DNA of 64,000 bases from Hyphomicrobium methylovorum (GTDB lineage Bacteria; Pseudomonadota; Alphaproteobacteria; Rhizobiales; Hyphomicrobiaceae), in assembly GCF_013626205.1 (NCBI RefSeq), contig NZ_QHJE01000001.1, positions 62,001 through 126,000 on the forward strand. The letters are read 5' to 3'. Shown in pieces: positions 25,858-33,820 of the stretch. A program made the position numbers and the translations under genes. The notes below the pieces were generated by a model. That model did not search any database, had not been told where the DNA came from, and saw nothing but the letters and a program-made list of their open reading frames with translations. Numbering within the stretch: the first letter of the stretch is position 1; the number at the start of each line of letters is the position of its first letter.

Positions 25858-28017
25858 ATGACAACTCCGCCGCGCTCAGCCTCTTCCTCGTCTCATTCGG
25901 ACTTTCCTCCTCCCATCGCCGAGTGCATTCCGAAGTCCGCGTCGCACCACGGCGTTACGCTGACCGACGCATATGGCTGGCTGCGCGCTGACAATTGGCA
26001 GGAGGTGATGCGCAAGCCCGAGATGCTCGATCCTAAGATCCGCGCGTATCTCGATGCAGAGAATGCATACACGGAAGCCATGCTGTCTGACACGAAGCCG
26101 CTGCAGCAGACTCTCTTTGAGGAAATGAAGGGGCGGTTGAAGGAAGACGATCGCCAGGTTCCCCAACCCGACGGGCCTTTCGAATACTTTCCGCGCTATG
26201 TCAAAGGCGGGCAGTATCCCCAGCTCTGCCGAATTGCACGGGGCGGTTCCGTCGATGACGCTGTGGTGCTTCTCGATGGCAATGCGGAAGCCGACGGCAA
26301 GGCCTATTGGGATCTCGGCGACACGGCGCATTCCGGCGACCACAAACTTCTTGCCTACGCCACGGACGATAAAGGTTCGGAGCTGTACACGATCCGCATT
26401 CGCGATCTCGCAACCGGCAAGGATCTCGCGGATGAGATTCCTGACACGCGTGGAAGTCTCGAATGGGCGAACGATGGCCGCACGCTGTTTTACATCAAGG
26501 TCGACGATCATCAGCGGCCACTGATGGTCTATCGCCACACCATCGGAACGCCGATCTCCGAAGATCAACTGATCTACGAGGAAAAAGATTCCGGATTCTT
26601 CGTCGGTCTTTCATCGACGCAGTCGCGGCAGTTCATTCTGATCGACATCCACGATCATGAAACGAGCGAGGTGCATCTTCTCGATTCAGATCATCCTACA
26701 GAGCCGCCGCGTGTGGTTGCGCAACGCCGCGTTGGGCATCAATACAGCGTCGAACATCATCGCGATCACCTCGTCATCCTGACGAACTCGGATGGCGCCG
26801 AGGATTTCCGCATCGTTGCGGCCCCTGTCGAACTGCCGAACGAAGCGAACTGGCGCGAGATCGTTGCGCACAAGCCCGGCCGTCTGATCCTCGATGTCAG
26901 CGTGTTCAAGACGTACATGACGCGCCTCGAACGCGAAGAGAGTCTCCCGCGCATCATCGTTACGCCGCTAAGTTCGCACACAGATGGCGAACACAAGATC
27001 CTCGATCTCGCCGCAGAGTCTTCGATCAAGTTCGACGAAGAAGCGTACGCGCTTGGTCTAAGCTCGGGCTATGAGTTCGATACCACGCGCATTCGCTTTT
27101 CCTATTCGTCGATGACTACGCCCGCCGAAACCTACGACTACGACATGGCGACCGGCGTGCGGACGCTGCGCAAGCGGCAGGAGATACCGAGCGGGCATAA
27201 TTCGGCAGACTACGTCACGCGTCGCCTGTACGCGCCTGCAGCCGATGGCGAGCTGGTGCCCGTCACGCTGTTGTACAAGGCAACGACGCCGCTCGACGGA
27301 TCGGCGCCGCTCTTCCTTTATGGGTACGGCGCCTATGGCATCGCGATGCCGGCGGCCTTCTCGACCGGGCGTCTCTCTCTGGTCGACCGCGGCTTCATCT
27401 TCGCCATTGCGCACATTCGCGGCGGCAAGGACAAAGGCTTCCGCTGGTACACCGACGGCAAGATGAAGAAGAAGCCGAACACGTTCAGCGATTTCATCGC
27501 GGCCGGAGAATTTCTTGTCGCGAAGGGGTACACACAGCGCGGGCGCATCGTGGCGAACGGCGGTTCGGCCGGTGGCATGCTGATGGGCGCCGTTGCGAAC
27601 ATGGCGCCAGATCTTTTCCTCGGTGTCATCGCCGACGTGCCGTTTGTCGACGTGCTGAATACGATGCTAGATGAGACACTCCCGCTAACACCGCCGGAAT
27701 GGCCGGAGTGGGGAAACCCGCTGGCGAATGCCGACGAGTTCGCAACGATCCGTTCCTATTCGCCCTACGACAACGTGACGGCGATGAACTATCCGCATCT
27801 GCTGGCGCTTGCCGGACTAACGGATCCGCGCGTGACCTATTGGGAGCCTGCGAAGTGGATCGCGAAACTTCGCGCGCATAACACGAGCGATAATCTCCTT
27901 TTGTTGAAAACCAACATGGGAGCGGGACACGGCGGCGCGTCCGGTCGTTTTGACGGCCTGAAGGACACCGCGCTCAACTACGCATTCGCTTTGCACATTG
28001 CAGGCGCGGACGCGTAA
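25858..28017 (+). CDS. ptrB: Oligopeptidase B (S9A prolyl oligopeptidase family)
   Basis: 719 aa from ATG 25858; an ATG ten codons earlier (25828) is possible. An N-terminal beta-propeller (about 60-430) is followed by the alpha/beta-hydrolase domain with catalytic Ser570 (GGSAGGML), Asp656 (LTDPRVTYWEPAKW) and His691 (GAGHGG). Oligopeptidase B cleaves short peptides after Arg or Lys in the cytoplasm. The first 25 residues are Ser/Pro-rich without a clear signal peptide. It appears monocistronic. Confidence 0.93.
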   Translation: MTTPPRSASSSSHSDFPPPIAECIPKSASHHGVTLTDAYGWLRADNWQEVMRKPEMLDPKIRAYLDAENAYTEAMLSDTKPLQQTLFEEMKGRLKEDDRQVPQPDGPFEYFPRYVKGGQYPQLCRIARGGSVDDAVVLLDGNAEADGKAYWDLGDTAHSGDHKLLAYATDDKGSELYTIRIRDLATGKDLADEIPDTRGSLEWANDGRTLFYIKVDDHQRPLMVYRHTIGTPISEDQLIYEEKDSGFFVGLSSTQSRQFILIDIHDHETSEVHLLDSDHPTEPPRVVAQRRVGHQYSVEHHRDHLVILTNSDGAEDFRIVAAPVELPNEANWREIVAHKPGRLILDVSVFKTYMTRLEREESLPRIIVTPLSSHTDGEHKILDLAAESSIKFDEEAYALGLSSGYEFDTTRIRFSYSSMTTPAETYDYDMATGVRTLRKRQEIPSGHNSADYVTRRLYAPAADGELVPVTLLYKATTPLDGSAPLFLYGYGAYGIAMPAAFSTGRLSLVDRGFIFAIAHIRGGKDKGFRWYTDGKMKKKPNTFSDFIAAGEFLVAKGYTQRGRIVANGGSAGGMLMGAVANMAPDLFLGVIADVPFVDVLNTMLDETLPLTPPEWPEWGNPLANADEFATIRSYSPYDNVTAMNYPHLLALAGLTDPRVTYWEPAKWIAKLRAHNTSDNLLLLKTNMGAGHGGASGRFDGLKDTALNYAFALHIAGADA

Positions 28018-28074
28018 CCGGTCACTGCTTAACGGCTCCTCAGCCAGACCAAAAAGTAACCATCGCCGCCAAGT

Positions 28075-28099
28075 GGAACATTTCACTGGCGGCGACGTT
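28075..28099 (+). promoter_or_regulatory. EcfG-type promoter of csbD
   Basis: GGAAC at 28075-28079, 16-base spacer, CGTT at 28096-28099: an exact match to the alphaproteobacterial general stress sigma factor consensus as I know it (GGAAC, N16-17, CGTT). The -10 lies about 80 bases before the csbD start codon. Confidence 0.75.
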
Positions 28100-28179
28100 T
28101 ATGGCGCACACTCGAGCGCGCCGGGCATCCCCCCGCTCCGGAGACGCTGTTCGAGATTGTATTATGAGGAGCTACTTTT

Positions 28180-28395
28180 ATGGGCAGCACGAGCGATAAA
28201 ATCAAAGGCTACGCAAACGAAGCAGCCGGTAACGTCAAGCAGGGCGTCGGCAAGATCGTTGGCTCCGAGAAGTTGAAGGCCGAAGGTGCGATGCAGGAAC
28301 TCAAGGGTGAAGCGCAGGTCGCCGTCGGCAAGGCGAAGGACGCCGTGAAGGACACCGCGAACAAGACGGCCGAGAAGATCAACAAGGCGCTCTAA
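28180..28395 (+). CDS. CsbD-family stress protein
   Basis: 71 aa, with GAGGAG nine bases before the ATG. The sequence is low in complexity, highly charged and helical ([20 protein letters not shown] start), repeating the KGxxxxxxGxxK pattern of CsbD. CsbD-like proteins are induced by general stress sigma factors (sigma-B in Bacillus); their function is unknown. Here the gene has its own EcfG-type promoter and a strong terminator, so it is a single-gene stress unit. Confidence 0.93.
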   Translation: MGSTSDKIKGYANEAAGNVKQGVGKIVGSEKLKAEGAMQELKGEAQVAVGKAKDAVKDTANKTAEKINKAL

Positions 28396-28459
28396 CAGCG
28401 CTGCGGTCGGAGGGGCGATCAGCCCGCCTCTCGACAGCCGATCTTGTCTTCATCACAGC

Positions 28460-28484
28460 AAGGCCCGCCATACTGGCGGGCCTT
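28460..28484 (+). terminator. Terminator after csbD
   Basis: A perfect 10-bp stem AAGGCCCGCC/GGCGGGCCTT with a 5-base loop, followed by CGTTGTTT, lies 65 bases after the csbD stop. Confidence 0.75.
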
Positions 28485-28510
28485 CGTTGTTTGCGATGGG
28501 CATCGAACGG

Positions 28511-28897
28511 TCAGCGCGACCAAAGCTTCGGCAGGAAACGGGAGAGCGTGCCGTCCTTGCCGGATGCGCGCGCATTGTTCGTTCCAGGCGAGTGCCCCGC
28601 GAACGCACGCATTTGACGAGCGAGGTCGCGGCAGCGTTCGACATAAATCGGATCTATATCGCTCGCCGACATATCGGCCGCGATCGTGTCGGCGCTTTGC
28701 GCAGCATCGAGTAAGGCGAGCCGATAGCGAGCGACCTCTGCGGGGATGGTCACCTCCTTGGCCTTTCGCTCGTGAGAGTCGCAGCGGCTTACACGCCTTT
28801 CGAATTCGCCCATGAAGCCGCAATCGAATGTGCGGAGGCTATCCAGGTCTTCCTCATAGTTTGTTTCGCCGCACTCCGGGCATGTCTGAAACTGCAT
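28511..28897 (-). CDS. Hypothetical protein with N-terminal Cys-rich (zinc-ribbon-like) head
   Basis: 128 aa from ATG 28897, with a purine-rich site (GGAGGGG) upstream. The N-terminus CPECGETNYEEDL plus later cysteines near residues 26 and 39 may bind zinc. The rest is helical (EVARYRLALLDAAQSADTIA) with DPIYVERCRDLARQMRAFAG, a pattern of uncharacterised Rhizobiales proteins. No signal peptide or membrane segment. The function is unknown. Confidence 0.65.
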   Translation of the reverse strand: MQFQTCPECGETNYEEDLDSLRTFDCGFMGEFERRVSRCDSHERKAKEVTIPAEVARYRLALLDAAQSADTIAADMSASDIDPIYVERCRDLARQMRAFAGHSPGTNNARASGKDGTLSRFLPKLWSR

Positions 28898-28951
28898 CGA
28901 TCCGCCCCTCCCCCACTAGGCTCATACTAAGCAGAACACTGACAAACGAAA

Positions 28952-28971
28952 AGCCGCCCAGTCGGGCGGCT
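28952..28971. terminator. Hairpin AGCCGCCC-AGTC-GGGCGGCT
   Basis: An 8-bp GC-rich stem with a 4-base loop. On the plus strand TGTTT follows; on the minus strand TTTTCGTTT follows. It lies between the 28511 gene (which starts at 28897) and the 29057 gene, and may back up the stronger terminator at 29018-29038 for minus-strand transcripts. Confidence 0.6.
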
Positions 28972-29017
28972 GTTTCAGTGCAACGATCGAATTCGTTCAG
29001 GGCTTCAGAAACGAAAA

Positions 29018-29038
29018 AGGCCCGCCGATGGCGGGCCT
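29018..29038 (-). terminator. Terminator after the 29057 membrane-protein gene
   Basis: AGGCCCGCC/GGCGGGCCT, a 9-bp perfect stem with a 3-base loop, followed on the minus strand by TTTTTCGTTT. It begins 18 bases after the stop of the upstream gene and has the form of a classical rho-independent terminator. Confidence 0.8.
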
Positions 29039-29056
29039 CCGTTTCGAGAAGCAGCT

Positions 29057-30382
29057 TTAAGCTGCATCGGCCCTTAAAGCCGTCGAATTCGTAACCTCCT
29101 CAAGCACCGCATCGGATTTGAGTGCGATACCAATGTATCGTACTCGACCAGCTACCTTCTCCTTCTTCACACCAAGTTCAGCGAATTCACGTGCGAAACT
29201 CGGAAGTGCTGCAGGTTCCTTATTCTTGGAGTCACACCAAGAGCAATAATCCTCATAGAGTTCAGTTGCTGTAACGCTTGATCCTTCACGGTTCTCGACA
29301 TTCTCCTTGTAAAAACGTTCGGTATTCGTTTCGGGGGCAAGACGCCGTACCGGCGCTGCAACCCTTTCGGTGATCTTCGGCTCGGCCTGCTGTACTGCAG
29401 GCTGTGCTTCGATCGCTCGCACTTCGGCAACGGGTGCTTCGAGAGCAATCTCGATCGACCGGTTATCGTTAGCGCCAGAACGCGGCCGTTTCGTCTCAAC
29501 GGCAACCGGTGTGAGCACCGGATCCGCCACCGCTGCCGCAGCGGTGTTTGCTTCTGCCAGCACCATCTTCGGTGCGGCTGGGCTTTCGCGGTCATAGAGC
29601 CGCCATTGGCTGAATGCGACGTACATGCCGAATCCAGAGCCGATTTCGAGCAGCAGCGCGACGAACAACGTCATCGCCATCTGCACGTTCTCCATCGTGA
29701 TGCCAGGGAAGAACGACGAGGCAAGTTCGGTTAGAACCTTGGCCTGCGGATCGGCTTCCGACATCGCGGTCGAGCTTCCAGCTGCTGCCACTTTTTCTCT
29801 CAACTGAGAGATCTTATCGTTGGCGGCATTACCAGAGACTGCTGACGCAAGTTCAGCATCAAGGCCGGTCAATTGTTGACACAGAGAGCGCTGACTAGTG
29901 GTGCGCACGTTCGTGCACTCTTTCGACCACTGGTAGTGCTTCTGGAGCTTCAGGCCGTCGATCTCCGCTTGAACGGCCGCGAGTGGCCGATGCTGCGGAA
30001 TCCAACCTGCTTGCTCCTCGGCACGCTTCAGCTCAGTTCTCAGGTCTTGATACGCCTGAGCTTCTTGAGCGCGTTGCCCGGTCGAATCGTAGCGGTTTAA
30101 CGCTGCGTGTCCGAGCGCTGACGTCATGGAGTAGGCCGTAACGACCACCCAGACGAGCGCCGACGCAGCCGCCTGCGACCAGACTTTGTTTCTCATTGCG
30201 GCAAAGAAGAAGAACGGTACCAGTGCCTTCAAACAGTCGGCAGCTGCTGACGCCGCTCCATATATTTCGCCATCGAGCTCGGTTCGTCCGAGACTGAAGC
30301 CAAAACGCCAGTTCATCGTCGCCGACACGGCTAATAGTACGCCGGCTGCGAGAACCCCCAACACGCCTAAAACGTGTCTCAT
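29057..30382 (-). CDS. Membrane protein with C-terminal primase-like winged-helix segment
   Basis: 441 aa from ATG 30382, with GGAGAGGG upstream; the frame to 30502 adds 40 atypical residues. Membrane segments are predicted at about 4-24, 42-62, 70-90 and 235-262. Between them a helical, probably coiled-coil region (about 105-230) would face one side. After an Ala/Glu-rich linker, residues about 365-425 (VTATELYEDYCSWCDSKNKE ... GRVRYIGIAL) resemble the winged-helix tail of P4-type plasmid/phage primases, which binds DNA. A membrane protein with such a tail could tether DNA, but this is an inference. Family name unknown to me. It ends in a strong terminator. Confidence 0.7.
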   Translation of the reverse strand: MRHVLGVLGVLAAGVLLAVSATMNWRFGFSLGRTELDGEIYGAASAAADCLKALVPFFFFAAMRNKVWSQAAASALVWVVVTAYSMTSALGHAALNRYDSTGQRAQEAQAYQDLRTELKRAEEQAGWIPQHRPLAAVQAEIDGLKLQKHYQWSKECTNVRTTSQRSLCQQLTGLDAELASAVSGNAANDKISQLREKVAAAGSSTAMSEADPQAKVLTELASSFFPGITMENVQMAMTLFVALLLEIGSGFGMYVAFSQWRLYDRESPAAPKMVLAEANTAAAAVADPVLTPVAVETKRPRSGANDNRSIEIALEAPVAEVRAIEAQPAVQQAEPKITERVAAPVRRLAPETNTERFYKENVENREGSSVTATELYEDYCSWCDSKNKEPAALPSFAREFAELGVKKEKVAGRVRYIGIALKSDAVLEEVTNSTALRADAA

Positions 30383-30541
30383 AGTATGCCCTCTCCTGTG
30401 TGGGACGGTCTTCATCGACGCGAAACACGACCGGCCATGACCTTTTGTAGGCTGACGCCATGAGGGCGACGTCGCCTGCTCCCCGAAACGCAATACGGGC
30501 ATGACTGCGGTATGTCTCTTTTCGTCTGGCTGTGAGCTCCA

Positions 30542-30559
30542 GTGTCATCCCCATGACAC
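30542..30559. promoter_or_regulatory. Operator-like dyad GTGTCAT-CCCC-ATGACAC
   Basis: Perfect 7-bp inverted repeat with a 4-base spacer, 160 bases upstream of the minus-strand membrane protein gene. No T-run follows on either strand, so a protein-binding site is more likely than a terminator. Binding protein unknown. Confidence 0.4.
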
Positions 30560-30642
30560 AGGCAACCGAACGATCGGGACACAATGCAACCAAGCTGTCC
30601 GAGAGCTACCAGTCCGCATACCGAATGAAGTTGCCACGTCCG

Positions 30643-30781
30643 GATTCGCCGCTTGAATCCAGTGGACGACTTTTCCTCAGCACGGACGCGTGACTGGAAA
30701 ACCTAACGCGAATTAAACTCCCCTCTCCGTCAGAGGTAACTGAGTCGAACCTCTATGTGAATCCGAATTCATTGGAGATTC
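30643..30781. promoter_or_regulatory. Cluster of five GANTC (CcrM) sites
   Basis: GANTC occurs at 30643, 30655, 30742, 30759 and 30777. At this base composition one site per roughly 290 bases is expected, so five in 139 bases is dense. The first two form an inverted repeat. CcrM methylates GANTC in alphaproteobacteria, and GcrA reads the methylation state in promoters. Confidence 0.4.
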
Positions 30782-31196
30782 AAAATTCTAAAGCTGTGTT
30801 CACTCGGCAACGGATGGGCATTTCCAACGTCCCTAAGTGACTTGGCGATCGGTTGATAACTAGGCTGTTTTCAAGAGCTTTTGCACCGCTTGTCCGCATA
30901 ATGCACAGGCGTCGGAGCAATGCTCGAAGGCGCCGCCAGCTTCGACCCGCGGTGAGCAAATCCGACGTCGTGTGACTGTTTCGCATCGTATTGCAGATGC
31001 CAGTTTTTACTTACGCGCCGCGTCTTTTTCGGGCATTCTGTTGGTGTGAAAGCAGCATCTATCCGGCGAGGCCATTTGTGCCGGTCGGATGTTGCGGAGT
31101 TTGTTTCGGGTTCGCGGAATCGACAGGCGGCGGCGCCGTCCGCGCCAATGTCAGTCAAATCATCCGCGGCTCGCGTTAGCGAGTGGAGTTCGAGTC

Positions 31197-32279
31197 ATGC
31201 GGCTTGGCGGTTGGCTGTTGGGGCTCACTGGATTGGTTGCCTTGGGCGGCATACTGTATCTGCCCTCCCCGCCCGAACGCGTATCGAAATTGGCTGAGGT
31301 CACGCGCATCTCGATCGTGCCCGCGAGGCAGGCGTCGACCGAGACGCAAGGCGTCCGCACGTTCTCGCCCGCCTCTCCTCTCTTCCGGCAAGTCGCAACT
31401 CTTGCTTCCGATGATACGACTCCGCCTACGCCACCGCCCGCACAGGCAGCGGGCACCTGGTCAACCATCGTCACACCAGATCGCGCTCGACCGGCACTCC
31501 AGCGCGGCACGCGGACGAGCGACGCTGCGACTCGTTATGAACTTGCACGCGACCTTCAGCGAGAATTGCGGCGCGTCGGTTGCTACGGCGGCGAGATCAC
31601 CGGCACGTGGACGGCTTCGACCCGGCGCGCGATGTCGGCATTTATGGATCGCGCCAACGCGTCGCTGCCAATCGACAAACCGGATTACGTGCTGTTGAGC
31701 CTCGTGCAGAACCACGACGGTATTCAGTGCAGCGCCGGGTGCCCCTCAGGACAGGCGATGGATGCGGCCGGGCATTGTGTGCCTCGGGCTGTCGTCGCGC
31801 AGGCGTCGAAGTCTTGGCAGCGCGCACAAGAGCGAAAGATCGAGCAGCCGCAGCGTTTGGCTTCGGTTGAGCGTGAGCAGCTTCCTTGGCTTGACGCCAA
31901 CGGCCAACCGATAACAGCGCGGCCGGATGTCGTTCGCCGGGCGGATCCGTTGCCCGGCCGTATGAGCGTCGGCGGTCCGGTAGTTGAACGGTTCGCGGCC
32001 GTCGAGCCGCCGCTTACGACGAACGGAGAGGCGCCACGTGCGATCGCAGTCGAACCAATTTCCGCTATCGATACTGCCCTCGATGCCGACGGGACCGCCG
32101 AAGACCTAACGCCGTCTGAAGTGGTTCCTGAGAGACCACACCGCGCGCGACGCGCCGTGAACCGCGACCGGGAGTATCGGCCTCGGCACTACGCGTCGGT
32201 TGGCAAGACGCGGCGCGGTCAGCCACGTCCTGGCACCATGCGGTTCAACCTGATGCAATCGCTCGGCGGCATCTATTGA
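31197..32279 (+). CDS. Membrane-anchored protein with peptidoglycan-binding-like module
   Basis: 360 aa from ATG 31197, with GGAG eight bases upstream; 36 codons of the longer frame are unlike protein. An N-terminal membrane anchor (about 4-22) is followed by a disordered region, then a domain ARDLQRELRRVGCYGGEITG ... RRAMSAFMDRANASLP (about 115-175), which resembles peptidoglycan-binding-1 modules. A Cys pair (CSAGCPSGQAMDAAGHCV) follows. The C-terminal half is low-complexity, Pro/Arg-rich and very basic at the end. The protein is likely periplasmic; function unknown. Confidence 0.75.
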   Translation: MRLGGWLLGLTGLVALGGILYLPSPPERVSKLAEVTRISIVPARQASTETQGVRTFSPASPLFRQVATLASDDTTPPTPPPAQAAGTWSTIVTPDRARPALQRGTRTSDAATRYELARDLQRELRRVGCYGGEITGTWTASTRRAMSAFMDRANASLPIDKPDYVLLSLVQNHDGIQCSAGCPSGQAMDAAGHCVPRAVVAQASKSWQRAQERKIEQPQRLASVEREQLPWLDANGQPITARPDVVRRADPLPGRMSVGGPVVERFAAVEPPLTTNGEAPRAIAVEPISAIDTALDADGTAEDLTPSEVVPERPHRARRAVNRDREYRPRHYASVGKTRRGQPRPGTMRFNLMQSLGGIY

Positions 32280-32308
32280 TGCTACCCGGCGCCTCGTCGT
32301 GAGGGCCT

Positions 32309-32683
32309 CTAGGTTTTTGTTCCGGCGCGCACCCAATCGAGATAGGCGGCGTTTCCTCCTGCGAGCGGGACTACCAAAACCGCCGGCGTCTCATAGGGGT
32401 GGTTGGCGACAATATGAGCGACCGCCCGGTCGGCTCCCCTTTCCGCGAGCTTCGCGATGAGGACGACTTCATCGGCCGTTTCCGTCACGCCGTTCCAAAT
32501 GTAGACCGAGGTCATGGCGGGCAAAACGTTGACACAGCCTGCCAGTTCGCGCTCAACCAGATCGCGCCCCAGCGCCAGCGCGCCTTCTCGATCCGGAAAC
32601 GTCGCATAAATCATCACGACATCCCCGGCTGGCGTGTTATCCGTCGCTCCGCTATCTCGTGATAGGGGCTTGTTGTTTTCCAT
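32309..32683 (-). CDS. cutA: CutA-family divalent cation tolerance protein
   Basis: 124 aa from ATG 32683. The CutA fold is clear: [40 protein letters not shown], and [20 protein letters not shown] with the C-terminal Trp-containing strand. CutA1 forms trimers; it is linked to copper tolerance, but the molecular role is unsettled. About 18 extra N-terminal residues precede the core. It is transcribed divergently from NAD kinase (54 bases between starts). Confidence 0.92.
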   Translation of the reverse strand: MENNKPLSRDSGATDNTPAGDVVMIYATFPDREGALALGRDLVERELAGCVNVLPAMTSVYIWNGVTETADEVVLIAKLAERGADRAVAHIVANHPYETPAVLVVPLAGGNAAYLDWVRAGTKT

Positions 32684-32737
32684 CACTTCGGCGAGCCTCC
32701 CTGCCGTTTCCGCCGCAGTCAGCGCAAAGCTCCAGAC

Positions 32738-33520
32738 ATGGCAAAAGAAAAAAACAAGTTCGAACGCATTGCCTTTGTCGCGAGCGACGTGCCGGAGGCG
32801 ATCGAGGCGCGCAAGGCGTTGATCGCCCGTTATGGCGAAGCGGAGCCGACTGAGGCTGATGCCATCGTCGCGCTCGGCGGCGACGGCCTCATGTTGCAGA
32901 CGCTACACCGTTTTATCAATGACAAGATCCCGATCTACGGCATGAACCGCGGTTCGGTCGGCTTCCTGATGAACGACTACAGCGAAGACAACCTTCACAA
33001 GAAGCTCGCTGCGGCCGAGGTCAGCCGCATTCATCCGCTCTCGATGATCGCGACCGACAGCTCCGGGAAAGCGCACAAGAGCCTGGCGATCAACGAGGTC
33101 TCCCTCTTCCGTCAACGCTATCAGGCGGCGAAGCTGCAAGTCGTGATCGACGGAAAAATGCGCCTCGAAGAGCTGATCTGCGATGGCATTCTGGTCGCGA
33201 CGCCTGCCGGTTCGACAGCGTATAACCTCTCGGTTCATGGCCCTATCGTGCCGATCCGCGCGGCGCTATTGGCGGTGACGCCCATCAGCCCTTTCCGTCC
33301 GCGGCGCTGGCGCGGCGCCCTCATCCCGAACAAGGCGCATGTTTCCATCACCGTTCTCGAAGCGGAGAAACGGCCGGTAAGCGCTGCCGCCGATCATTTC
33401 GAGACGCGCGACGTCGTCAAGGTCGAGATCGAGCAGGCGCGTGCGATCGAGATTTTCATGATGTTCGACCGCAACCACGGTCTCGAGGAACGCGTGCTCA
33501 CGGAGCAGTTTAGGTTTTAG
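32738..33520 (+). CDS. nadK: NAD kinase
   Basis: 260 aa. The NAD kinase motifs GGDG (47-50, [10 protein letters not shown]), the NE motif ([16 protein letters not shown]) and the glycine-rich loop [16 protein letters not shown] are present. It phosphorylates NAD to NADP in the cytoplasm. The length fits the short alphaproteobacterial form. The ATG lacks a strong ribosome site. The last codons merge into a GGTTTT-rich stretch and then into hairpin copy 2. Confidence 0.95.
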   Translation: MAKEKNKFERIAFVASDVPEAIEARKALIARYGEAEPTEADAIVALGGDGLMLQTLHRFINDKIPIYGMNRGSVGFLMNDYSEDNLHKKLAAAEVSRIHPLSMIATDSSGKAHKSLAINEVSLFRQRYQAAKLQVVIDGKMRLEELICDGILVATPAGSTAYNLSVHGPIVPIRAALLAVTPISPFRPRRWRGALIPNKAHVSITVLEAEKRPVSAAADHFETRDVVKVEIEQARAIEIFMMFDRNHGLEERVLTEQFRF

Positions 33521-33560
33521 GTTTGCGACTAGGTTTTGGTCGCGCCTTGGTTTTGGTTTG
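33509..33560. repeat. GGTTTT-rich imperfect tandem repeat
   Basis: Units of about 18 bases (TAGGTTTTAGGTTTGCGAC, TAGGTTTTGGTCGCGCCT, TGGTTTTGGTTTGCGCCT) run from the end of nadK into hairpin copy 2. The region is out of character with the surrounding composition. Confidence 0.5.
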
Positions 33561-33601
33561 CGCCTTGCGACTCCCCTTTCGGGGAGCCGGCCGCAAGGCG
33601 C
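33560..33601. repeat. Nested hairpin element, copy 2
   Basis: Outer arms GCGCCTTGCG (33560-33569) and CGCAAGGCGC (33592-33601) pair over 10 bp and enclose the same core as copy 1: A, CTCCCC (33571-33576), loop TTTC, GGGGAG (33581-33586), unpaired CCGGC. The core differs from copy 1 at one loop base only, while the outer arm shares only its innermost three base pairs plus scattered positions yet stays fully complementary. Confidence 0.75.
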
Positions 33602-33623
33602 GTGAAGGACCGCTAAAACCGAC

Positions 33624-33666
33624 TGGCCTCCTCGACCGCCGCTCGGGAGCGAGGTTGAGAAGGCCA
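33624..33666. terminator. Long hairpin between convergent genes
   Basis: TGGCCTCCTCGACC (33624-33637) pairs with GGTTGAGAAGGCCA (33653-33666) with one mismatch and one G-T pair; a small inner hairpin GCTC-GG-GAGC fills the loop. It may end transcripts from both sides, though no T-run follows. Confidence 0.4.
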
Positions 33667-33820
33667 TGATTTGGTCCCGTGCTCTCAAAAGAGCGGCAGC
33701 ACGGTGCTGATCCCGCTGCCGCCCATCCGTGTCGAGAGACACATCTTTCTCGAAGCTACCGCCAGTCGGTTAACAAGCCGTTAACTGCCGTGCCACTTCG
33801 ATGGCTCGGGCGTGGTGCCG

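Larger units (their letters stand above)
30383..31196. other. Long intergenic region (814 bases) with dyads and GANTC cluster
   Basis: No convincing gene on either strand: frames are short and lack ribosome sites. Contents: an 18-base perfect dyad GTGTCAT-CCCC-ATGACAC (30542-30559); an inverted repeat GGATTC-N7-GAATCC (30642-30660); five GANTC sites between 30643 and 30781; and the promoter region of the gene at 31197. Confidence 0.6.
33521..33820. other. Intergenic region between nadK and the nitroreductase gene
   Basis: 300 bases between convergent genes. It holds the end of the GGTTTT-rich repeat, nested hairpin copy 2, and a second long hairpin at 33624-33666. No open frame of note; nothing else recognised from 33667 to 33820. 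Confidence 0.6.
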
